A stretch of DNA of 62,000 bases, taken from positions 1-62,000 of the forward strand of contig JAQGDQ010000228.1 in assembly GCA_030141605.1 (NCBI GenBank). Direction: 5' to 3'. The notes under the pieces are model-generated. The model made no database searches, had not been told where the DNA came from, and was given only the letters and a program-made list of their open reading frames with translations. Every line of letters starts with the position of its first letter. The stretch's first letter is position 1. Made by a program: the position numbers and the translations under genes. Of this stretch, positions 55,301 through 62,000 are shown in pieces. The DNA comes from Tubiluchus corallicola (lineage: Eukaryota; Priapulida; Priapulimorpha; Priapulimorphida; Tubiluchidae).

Positions 55301-58300
55301 TAGACTGTCCACGACTCGCAGGCATACAGCAGAGATGGAATGACTACAGCATTGTAGACTTTGAGTTTAGTTGACAGCTTGATGCCTCGTCTTTCCCAGC
55401 ATGTTGTTCTTAGGTTTCCAAAGGCTGCACTGGCTCTTGATATTCTGAAGGCTGCTTCATCATCAATGGTAGCTGATCTTGATAGGGTGCTACCCAAGTA
55501 AACGAACTTGTTGGCTGCCGTCAGTTTCTCATTTTTGATAGTGATGGTTGGTTCTACATATGTGCTGTCAGGGGCAGGCTGAAGTAGGACCTCTGTCTTT
55601 TTTGTGTTAATAGTGAGGCCAAAATCATCGCATGCCTGTGCAAAGAGGTTAACACTTTCCTGCATGTCTTGCTCTGAGGTGGCAGTCGTCTGCAAATAAG
55701 AGGTCATGGATGGTGTCTTCTTTGACTTTGGTCTTGGCCTGCAGTCTGCGAAGATTGAAAAGTTTTCCATCTGTCCTGTAACGGATGTCAATACCGACAT
55801 TCCTGTGGTATATAGTACTACAATACCTATATCCGAGCTGCCACTGATTAAGAGGCATTTTGCTTATCTTTCTGTAGAAAATGAAGCTTAAAGAGGTGGT
55901 TAAGATGTGACAATATTTTCTGACCTGCAAATTTTAAAATGATGTTTAGTAGATGCTGTGAATGCATGTACCACTTTTGTTTAGACTCAATTCTGCTATG
56001 CTGTTGTGATAAGGAAGATACTGAACTGCTAATCGATAAATACAGGGTAGAATACGTGATTCCAATATAATCTATTCTGAATCAAAATGTAACTTAAGTC
56101 TCTCCAATCAGTAGACTACGTAATCAGTATGGTGAGGACGCATAGCAAACATCCTTACAGTGGACTACAAAAAGTCAGTACACAGAATTTCAGTTTAAAT
56201 TTAAAACTTAACCGTTCCCAGATTAGATGTTTGAAGTTACTGAGTTGTACAGTTTCTGATTTAGGTGGAACAGGTTTTTCTGTTTATGGTGTAAATAGGA
56301 AGATTTATGCAAAATTTTCTACAAGTCAGCAAACATGGACAGTGGAGTGGGCACAACCTCGTGAGAGAAAGTGGGTTTACCTGGAATTATCGTGGGACAT
56401 AGGTGAGGAAAAGCATTGGTATTACCTACCTATTATTAATGAAATGATACTAACTAGCACTACCACATTCTAAAAAGTATAATGATTTATTTATCATTAG
56501 GTTTTAATCATTTTATCCTTGAGTTAAATAGTCATTGAACAGTAAACTTCCTGAAAAACCATTGCATAATTTAAAAATTACTATTTTAGTCCAAACTAAA
56601 ATTGGGAGATTGTTTCAGTGTAAAAAACAAAAAATTTGTGCAAAGTTGCTAAACTGTGTATTGTCTACTTTTTGCACTGATTCACATAACACCTGAAATT
56701 ACTAGGAAATAATGATACTAACACACTCATCTAAATGATTACTGTGTAGTTCTCATATTTTCATTATGTCTTTGTCGTTCTAAGTACATAGTGTTCAAGT
56801 ATTATTGACTAAAATCTCTATTGCTTTCATGAGCAGCTTACCTTTCACTCAGGTTTTGTCAGTTTGTTTTAGGTGCATGGATACAACATAAGTTTGGGTG
56901 TTGGGTGTAAAACGGATATTGCTAATCTGAATTGTTGTTCCAAAGTGTGATTAAATAACCGTTGTTTTACAAGTATACTGTTGTAGGTCCTGATTCTTTT
57001 AATTTCTTTCTTTAGTTATTTTCAAAGTGTTGGTAATTATAATTTCGTTATATACGTATTTTTACTGCATGTAACATTTTTCTTAATTTTTTTGCTGATG
57101 ACAGATGGGCTCGAAATGTACGTAGATAATGACATGGTTGGTGTCGATCGCAATGGCAGGTCAAGAGAATTAAATGACGAAGATACGGACAGTATGCTTT
57201 TCATCGGTAGGGGTGCTGAAGAAACTAGATTTGATGCTTATGCTGAGGCAACTTTTGATGAAATGGAAATGTGGTATGGAAAACGGGACGTACTCATGCG
57301 GTTAGGATACATTCAGCGAGGTATCAAACCTTTTTAGTTTTTAAAGTGCTACATAGTAAATGGTAACATGGTGTAAGTGATACATTTGTTTTTTTATGTG
57401 ACCACACACATTAATGTACAATAAAAGATCTTTATTATCATCATCATCATCATCGTCATCATCATCATTGTTATATTGATGAAATATTGCTTTCACTTAA
57501 ACGTTATTACAATAATTGTATAAAGTGTGCTTTCTGACCATCATCAGAGTTGTGTTGCATATACCACTGCTGTCTCGGCAAAGAATTTCTGAGTGCAGCA
57601 GGCAATTTAACTATTTAATAACCTAACAAGCTTGCACATTAAAGTAACATATAATATACTAAACTTTGCCTTGTGATAATTAGTAACAGCAATTGATTAT
57701 TTTTTAAAAGTAATGCGGCATGGCAAGTTGATTGGGTTCCTATTCAACATTTCTGATTTATTTTGATAGGAACATTTCCACTTGATCGTTTTCCAATGGA
57801 CGAAGCACGTGCGAACAAATTGATACATCCAAACATGAAGCAAAAGAAAGTTGTACTACATGAAAATCCAGACTTTGTAGATGGCAAAATTGACAGAGCA
57901 ATTAGGCTCAATGGTAACTAATTGCACATTTTTGTTGTGGAGAGTGAATCTTTATATTCTGGTTTAATCAATTAAATTAAATCGGAAAACATGATTAATA
58001 GAAAAACATTACAGTTCTGCTATAAAAAAGTGTTTTTTCTTTTATTTAGGAAGAAACCAATACATAGACTTTGGTTTGCAAACCGACAGTTGCTTTGGAA
58101 ATCTGGATTTGTGCCACCATGGTAGCATGCTTGCCTTTTGGATAAATTTTCAAGACTTTCAACCGTCACAGTACATTTTGTCCGGACCGACTTACAAGGT
58201 TTTCATTAGCCCAAGACGTACTCTCACAGCTGTGTTCAGCACTGGTACAAAGTCGTGGACAGTTACTTCGAGAGACAAAATTAAATTAAATGAATGGTAC

Positions 58301-61300
58301 GATGTAAAATGTAAAGCAGCAAGTTTTTTTAATGTCTGAACTATAGAGAATAGATGCAGGTGTATCTATTATTCAATGTGTCTTAAATGGGAGCTGTAGA
58401 TTTTTTTTATTAAAGTACCATTTTTTGTGAAAGTCATGTGCTAACTGCTGTTATATAGTTTTTACTTTTTTGCAATATGCGTCTTTAACTTTGCTTCTTT
58501 TGTAGGTATTTAATTGAACTGTCGTGGCATCCAGAACGTGGATTGGCACTTTTCGTCAACACTGAGCGTAAGGATGGGAACACCACTCCGGTGGAACACT
58601 CTAATCCGATACTAGATAGCTCTTTGTTTATGGGCAGATTGAACAAGGATTCAAGTAATTCAAAATATGGACGTTTTACTGTTGACGAGTTAGAGTACTG
58701 GCACACAACACGCGATTCCTTGCTGGCATTCAGCAAAATTGTTAGAGGTGATCAAATTATCTTTTACATTTTTTCTCTTTTCATTGTGTTTACCACATTT
58801 TTACGTGAAATAGTCTCAAATATTTCTTTGTATATAAATGTAAGTATTGTTCTCTTTTGGTGTTCAATTTTTGTAAGAATCAGTATAGCTGAATGTTTAA
58901 TTTTTTATATACTGTGTACTTTTTAAATGTACAAAATAAATTTAAAATAAAACAAATAAAAAATTTTATTAACCAGTAAAATGTTTCAGGAGATGTCGAG
59001 CACAAATATTTGGGGTTGGAAGGAATTCGAGGCTCTGATACAGTGGGAGGTTCCATAGTTGGTCGTGTGTATGGCATACCTTCTAAAATACAGGGTGTTG
59101 TTGGCAATGCTCTAGAGTTTGGGAAAGGCAATGCATATGGTGCTTATATTGACCTTGGGATGCAGAGCGATTCTTGGATAGGGAATTTGGACATGTGCCC
59201 TCAAGGTATTAGTTGTTCTACTGTGCACACGTGTGTTGTTATTTTTTTCATTTGAACAAAGATGTCAGCCAGTAAATTATGAGAATTATTAGGTGTAAAT
59301 TTAACTTAGCTTCAATATTTTCAAATTATCCTTGGCATTTTTTAGGTTTTACACTGTCCCTTTGGGTGAAGTTTCCTCGGATTTACCGTAATGTGGAAGT
59401 TATTTCTAGTCCGTTCTATGAGCTGTACCTTGAACATGATAAACTGATTGCAAATTTAAATACAAAACGTAAATCGTGGACAGTAATGAGCGGCGAGGTT
59501 CAAGCTAACACTTGGTACTTAGTTGACTTAGCGTGGCATCCCGACAGTGGCGTAGTCATATACCTGAATGGGGAAAAGTCGGGAGAATCTAATAAATATG
59601 AGGAACAAACTAATTCTCCTCAATACCGAGGTCATGTAATTATTGGTGAGTAGTTTTGTCGCCTTTATAGTATATTAGAAACTAATTACTGCATTTGGTG
59701 ATATTATTTGTAGGAGTTATTAATATCTGTAATACAACGAGGACATGCAATTTCCATAGTACATGAGATCCAGCAATTTTTATTACTAAACTATTATAAA
59801 TTGTTGGACTTTGTGATACATAGTTAAAAATATAATGAAATTTATACAATTGTGCATTTTTGCTTCTTACTATTCATGCTGAAAATGTTAGCATAACTTC
59901 CATTAAATTTAAACCTACAGGCTGAAGATTTATGTAATGTTATTTTTGTATCTTTTCTTTTTATATGTGTTTTTGCTGTTTTTTTTTTGGTTTATTGAGG
60001 TTGAATTACGTTTTTTATTTTACAGCTAATTCTAAATTCGAGGAAGTCGCCATTGACGAAGTTGAATTTTGGCGAGCTTATAGAGATTATCTCTTAGCAT
60101 TTGACCAGATCAGTCGTGGTAGGTTTAAAGTTGTCATGCTGATAATACTGGATATCACAGTAACTCGCAGTAAGAGAAGCTTGATAGCGGGTCATACTAT
60201 GTCACAAATTGTTAATGAGATGTGTTTCATAATGTTAATACTTTTTTGGTTAATGCTTAATTAAGATAAAAGAGTTGTTAATAAAAATACATGCATAGCA
60301 AACAGATTAAACATCTGAACATTGGGCATAGTAATGCTAATCAAAAGGTTATTTGGATAAAATTCAGTGAAATCAGTTACTTAGATTTGATTCTTTCCCA
60401 TTTATTTTCTGTATTGAATTGCCTACTGAATCTGCTATGTCACGTAATATTAAATGAATTCCACATTTTGTATATTATGCCTCTAGGAGACATCTCTAGT
60501 ACTGCCATATCTATGGAAGACAAATCGTTCAATAAGTACCAAAAATTTGGAAGTCCTACACCAGCAGACGGCATGATAGGTCAAGCTATTCAACTGAGTG
60601 GTAGCCGACAATATGTCGACTTTGGTGAGCTGGAAACTTGTTGGTCAACCAAGAAGGGTTGCCTTGAAGGTTTTCTCTTTTCCCTGTGGGCAAAGTTGGA
60701 CAGCTTGACAGGAGATGCATATGTATTTGCTGGGCCTTATTATGGTTTATATTACGACAATGGAAAAATGGTTGGATTCATTCAGTCCGGTGATAAAAAG
60801 TGGGAAGCTTCCACATCAGCTGTTCAGCCTGGCGTGTGGCATCTTATTGATGTAAGCTGGCATCCAAACATAGGTAAGCTTAAGGTTTTTCAATTTCAGT
60901 AAATTTTGACTGATATCCAAATAAATTAGCAGCAACATGCAGTCTTTCATCGGAGTAGAATTCATGCTAAGCTCAGGCAATATGTTTCCTTGTAATTAAA
61001 CTGCTATACAATAAAAAAAGATACAAAGGTCTGTTTTATAGTAATCTAATTTGTTTTTTTTCTGAATTTTTTGTTTACAGGTTTAGAGCTTTTTGTTGAT
61101 AATGAAAAGGTGGCATCAAGTGGAAATTCTGTGCAAGATGATAAAGCTATCTCTGATGGGAAAAGTTACCTTGGTGAGTTTTAGTCACTAGAGTTTGCAT
61201 ATAGTTAATTAACTACTATTATATAAGTTACGACCTCTGTAACACCTCGAAACATACTGAAGTAGTTGAATGGTTACAACAGACGGTTTTTTATTAGATC

Positions 61301-61645
61301 AGCTGCATTTGCTGTGGGCGTGATCTTAATTGTTTTATGAAAAGTTTGTTTGTTTTTTGTTTCATGTAACATATTCTGTTTTAGATTTACTTATATATTT
61401 CTTAAGAATGACTGCTATTGGCTAGTTGAAGTACTGAGTTTATCTATTCATAAATGATCTCTTGTACCCATTTAACTACTTTAGTACTTTCAGATGTTCA
61501 AGTGACTTTTTTATTTTTGCGATTTTGTAGGAAGAGGCAATAGACGTCATCAGTTCCGAGGTTATGGCAAAGGAACGTTTGATGAAGTACAGTTATGGGA
61601 TGCTAGTTTAGGAATTTTGAAAGCAATGGGTCTAATAATCAGAGG
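30622..61645 (+). CDS. Neurexin-like LamG plus tandem jelly-roll domain protein (5' part; 3' end not certain in window)
   Basis: Predicted secreted or cell-surface protein, about 1,279 residues from 18 exons: signal peptide (1 to ~18); laminin G domain (~19-200) of neurexin LNS1 type ([39 protein letters not shown]); partial EGF-like segment (~212-237); then five concanavalin A/LamG-like jelly-roll domains at 238-457, 458-667, 668-878, 879-1081 and 1082-1279. Each repeat shows a start near YYLPMD, G.ALxLxG..QYVDxG, a C-x6-C pair, TLSxW, SWTV, a W.L..LSWHP...L.LxxN strand and a final DE.E.W......L......RG. All joins between repeats are phase 1. The 13.4-kb first intron joins in phase (G|GT), but no transcript proves that the neurexin-like exon and the repeats belong together; two genes remain possible. 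Continuation past 61645 is uncertain. Ligand unknown. Confidence 0.75.
33035..33900 (+). mobile_element. Decayed non-LTR retrotransposon fragment, related to the copy at 15660-16990
   Basis: The plus strand encodes broken reverse-transcriptase C-terminal sequence: [29 protein letters not shown] then a stop, [20 protein letters not shown], and later [20 protein letters not shown]. These align with LKMNNDKTEFMILSP, FLGIQVDNNLSW, RQVKGQLTKETKTLIYKTLV and IRTNTHYGTNSVIKQAILLW of the other copy. Stops and frameshifts mark it as dead. Confidence 0.8.
38418..38585 (-). CDS. Candidate orphan terminal exon, 55 codons (low confidence)
   Basis: After acceptor TGTAAAACCAG the minus strand is open for 55 codons: [20 protein letters not shown] then [20 protein letters not shown], ending [14 protein letters not shown] and TAA, with AATAAA overlapping the stop. 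Composition is protein-like but I recognise no family and no upstream partner exon. It could be chance or a retrocopy remnant. Confidence 0.2.
   Translation of the reverse strand, partial: TSSSYGIYRHHAKNQREEKKRRKSKRKLVDEEQSYQSNTSNWAMMHQNVFFCSFK
43107..43270. repeat. Compound trinucleotide tract (GAT)n(AAT)n(AAG)n(AAC)n
   Basis: Successive runs of GAT, AAT, AAG/AGA and AAC triplets. Open frames here (Asp/Asn/Lys/Arg runs and the antisense Ile/Cys/Ser runs) are low-complexity artefacts. Confidence 0.9.
43663..43692. other. Short CpG-dense patch
   Basis: GCGCGAGAGGCCGCGCCGCG followed by CCGCCGCTGA, in otherwise AT-rich DNA about 1 kb before the first jelly-roll exon. It could mark an alternative promoter; nothing else supports that. 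Confidence 0.3.
44742..44960 (+). CDS. LamG gene exon 2 (jelly-roll 1, first part)
   Basis: Residues 238-310, [11 protein letters not shown] through [20 protein letters not shown] and the pair C-x6-C in [13 protein letters not shown]. Phase 1 in and out. The donor is the less common GTTGGT. Confidence 0.82.
46116..46133 (+). CDS. Candidate 18-nt microexon in jelly-roll 1
   Basis: TTCCTGGACTGCAGCAAG lies between a strong pyrimidine-rich acceptor (TTTTATTTTTTGTAG) and donor GTAATA. It is phase 1 on both sides; inclusion would change CMEG-NTF to [13 protein letters not shown]. The other repeats have no matching insert, so it would be alternative. Splice consensus is the only support. Confidence 0.35.
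47007..47152 (+). CDS. LamG gene exon 3 (jelly-roll 1)
   Basis: Residues 311-359, [20 protein letters not shown] then [14 protein letters not shown] and [13 protein letters not shown]. This is the TLSxW strand and following strands. It leaves in phase 0 with donor GTATGC. Confidence 0.82.
47335..47405. repeat. CA/TG-rich microsatellite-like tract
   Basis: CACACGCACACACACGCACG and variants, in the intron between LamG exons 3 and 4. Confidence 0.7.
47952..48102 (+). CDS. LamG gene exon 4 (jelly-roll 1)
   Basis: Residues 360-409, [20 protein letters not shown] then [19 protein letters not shown], the central W.H.A..W strand of the jelly roll. Phase 0 in, phase 1 out. Confidence 0.85.
48910..49615. 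repeat. 52-bp minisatellite, about 13.5 copies
   Basis: The unit starts TTTACATTGAGTAGGTCTTG and ends TTGATCCCAAATTGACAGCC. Thirteen clear copies and one diverged final copy lie head to tail; variants are TAGTT/TAGAT for TAGGT and small indels at CCTTTAAG. It lies in the intron between LamG exons 4 and 5. Confidence 0.95.
51496..51639 (+). CDS. LamG gene exon 5 (end of jelly-roll 1)
   Basis: Residues 410-457, [20 protein letters not shown] then [20 protein letters not shown]. It matches the closing F.IG....F...DE...W strand of the repeat. Phase 1 at both ends. Confidence 0.85.
52419..52840. repeat. Segment flanked by ~78-bp direct repeats
   Basis: CACCTGCCTACCTTGCGTTATATTGG... at 52419-52497 recurs as CACCTATCTACCTTGCATTATAATGG... 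at 52764-52840, about three quarters identical. The unique DNA between holds a 72-codon minus-strand frame (52494-52712, starting [20 protein letters not shown]) with normal-looking composition that I cannot assign. It sits in the intron before LamG exon 6. Confidence 0.4.
52928..53054 (+). CDS. LamG gene exon 6 (jelly-roll 2 start)
   Basis: Residues 458-499, [20 protein letters not shown] then [12 protein letters not shown]. Same YYLPM opening as repeat 1. Phase 1 in, phase 2 out (donor GTAAGT). Confidence 0.83.
53287..53573. repeat. Interrupted fold-back element in the intron between LamG exons 6 and 7
   Basis: Outer arms: ACACCAAAGCTGAATTTATT near 53291 pairs with AATAAATTCAGTTTTGGTGT near 53553. 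Inner arms: AATTCAGTAGTTAGGTAGCC near 53321 pairs with GGCTATCTAACTACTGAATT near 53447. AGATAATTTA/TAAATTATCT pairs still further in. About 75 bp interrupts the right arm only. Confidence 0.7.
53924..54072 (+). CDS. LamG gene exon 7 (jelly-roll 2)
   Basis: Residues 500-549, [20 protein letters not shown] then [16 protein letters not shown]. It has the C-x6-C pair and the TIStW strand. Phase 2 in, phase 1 out. Confidence 0.88.
54712..55925 (-). mobile_element. Non-LTR retrotransposon fragment with C2H2 zinc-finger tail
   Basis: The minus strand encodes the second half of a LINE reverse transcriptase: [12 protein letters not shown] and the catalytic HDLLFADDC in one frame (55649-55930), then after a one-base shift near 55680 [47 protein letters not shown] in a 348-codon frame starting at 55800. 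It ends with [20 protein letters not shown], a C2H2 finger typical of this family's C-terminus. It is unrelated to the family at 15660 and 33035. The frameshift and 5' truncation make it inactive. Confidence 0.85.
56265..56402 (+). CDS. LamG gene exon 8 (jelly-roll 2)
   Basis: Residues 550-595, [20 protein letters not shown] then [20 protein letters not shown] and LSWDI. WTV and YLELSW are repeat signatures. Phase 1 at both ends. Confidence 0.86.
57105..57320 (+). CDS. LamG gene exon 9 (end of jelly-roll 2)
   Basis: Residues 596-667, [20 protein letters not shown] then [20 protein letters not shown] and [20 protein letters not shown]. It ends QRG at a phase-1 donor, the standard repeat boundary. 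Confidence 0.88.
57430..57475. repeat. (ATC)n microsatellite
   Basis: TATTATCATCATCATCATCA continuing with one CGTC interruption, in the intron after LamG exon 9. Confidence 0.9.
57770..57913 (+). CDS. LamG gene exon 10 (jelly-roll 3 start)
   Basis: Residues 668-715, [20 protein letters not shown] then [14 protein letters not shown]. Phase 1 at both ends. Confidence 0.85.
58050..58296 (+). CDS. LamG gene exon 11 (jelly-roll 3)
   Basis: Residues 716-797, [20 protein letters not shown] then [13 protein letters not shown] and [19 protein letters not shown]. The donor is the GTACGA at 58297: it completes the W codon with exon 12 and gives [11 protein letters not shown]. The later GTAAAA would lead to a stop. 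Confidence 0.87.
58506..58747 (+). CDS. LamG gene exon 12 (end of jelly-roll 3)
   Basis: Residues 798-878, [20 protein letters not shown] then [20 protein letters not shown] and [20 protein letters not shown]. It ends VRG in phase 1. Confidence 0.9.
58990..59205 (+). CDS. LamG gene exon 13 (jelly-roll 4 start)
   Basis: Residues 879-950, [20 protein letters not shown] then [20 protein letters not shown] and [13 protein letters not shown]. The first cysteine of the C-x6-C pair is absent ([10 protein letters not shown]). Phase 1 at both ends. Confidence 0.88.
59346..59645 (+). CDS. LamG gene exon 14 (jelly-roll 4)
   Basis: Residues 951-1050, [20 protein letters not shown] then [20 protein letters not shown] and [19 protein letters not shown] textbook jelly-roll core. 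Phase 1 at both ends, donor GTGAGT. Confidence 0.92.
60026..60118 (+). CDS. LamG gene exon 15 (end of jelly-roll 4)
   Basis: Residues 1051-1081, [20 protein letters not shown] then [18 protein letters not shown] and ISRG are the closing repeat motifs. Phase 1. Confidence 0.9.
60487..60873 (+). CDS. LamG gene exon 16 (jelly-roll 5)
   Basis: Residues 1082-1210, [20 protein letters not shown] then [20 protein letters not shown] and [15 protein letters not shown]. This is the longest exon of the repeats, fusing what are separate exons in repeats 1 and 4. Phase 1 at both ends, donor GTAAGC. Confidence 0.92.
61081..61173 (+). CDS. LamG gene exon 17 (jelly-roll 5)
   Basis: Residues 1211-1241, [20 protein letters not shown] then [10 protein letters not shown]. 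Phase 1 at both ends, donor GTGAGT. Confidence 0.88.
61531..61645 (+). CDS. LamG gene exon 18 (end of jelly-roll 5), with apparent frame slip
   Basis: Residues 1242-1279, [20 protein letters not shown] then [10 protein letters not shown]. After ATTTTG there are four A's; the literal frame reads KSNGSNNQR in phase 2, whereas other repeats end hydrophobic-RG in phase 1, which a three-A reading would give. The donor GTCTGT is unusual. An acceptor at 61796 could lead to a tiny terminal exon with an early stop in either phase, or further exons may lie beyond the window. Confidence 0.75.
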
Positions 61646-62000
61646 TCTGTTGTGTCTTCTTTAGTAATTATTTGCGTGCATCATTTATTATTTCGATTTA
61701 TACTTTGTATTAAGACATTTGTTTTCAGTTTATATTAATATTTATCGCAGACTTTTAATGACTTTTTATTTGCATATTTTTTTATTTTAACTCCAGGAGT
61801 TTAATTGCAAAATCTACAACATAGAATTATTTTGCTTCTGAATTAGTACAAAAGTTGCACTGTAAGAAATATCAGTATGAACTCTCAAATGTATAGGTAA
61901 TGAACATTTAGCATTTATGCATCATGGGCTAATATAAGCCTGAAATTATTTGTGCAGTTTGCGATGTCTGTCATTGTTGGTTTTGGTAGTAGGGGTAAGC

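Overview
This is a eukaryotic, almost certainly invertebrate metazoan, nuclear window. Short exons are separated by AT-rich introns with GT-AG borders. The intergenic and intronic DNA carries several classes of decayed transposon (two non-LTR retrotransposon families, hAT-like and pogo-like DNA elements, fold-back elements) and micro/minisatellites. The gene families are animal-specific (kinesin-3 Unc-104/KIF1, papain-family cysteine protease, neurexin-type laminin G). I cannot name the phylum from the sequence alone. No rRNA, tRNA, CRISPR or prokaryotic signal was found.

Layout. (1) 686-17835, minus strand: the first 21 coding exons (about 782 residues, reading frame unbroken across every junction) of an Unc-104/KIF1 kinesin-3 motor. 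They cover the whole motor domain, the FHA domain, the following coiled coil and the conserved segment after it; the gene continues off the left edge. An optional 42-nt microexon sits just before the K-loop. (2) 17836-21351: intergenic spacer between two divergent genes, with a decayed hAT-like element and a tandem duplication. (3) 21352-26818, plus strand: a complete seven-exon papain-family (C1A, cathepsin-like) protease gene. It encodes 599 residues, far longer than the usual 330 or so, because a lysine-rich N-terminal extension and a ~200-residue glycosite-rich, lysine-rich linker flank the I29 propeptide. (4) 26819-30621: intergenic, with a large interrupted inverted repeat and an ATCC tetranucleotide tract. 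(5) 30622 to beyond the right edge, plus strand: a secreted or cell-surface protein whose first exon encodes a signal peptide, a neurexin-like first laminin G domain and a partial EGF-like module. After a 13.4-kb intron come at least 17 exons encoding five tandem LamG-like jelly-roll (concanavalin A-like) domains, each starting and ending at phase-1 introns.

The three genes have no obvious shared pathway. The most unusual items are the apparent neurexin-LamG/tandem jelly-roll protein and the cysteine protease with a huge pro-to-mature linker. Exon borders were read by eye from splice consensus, phase continuity and family alignment from memory; no transcript data were available.
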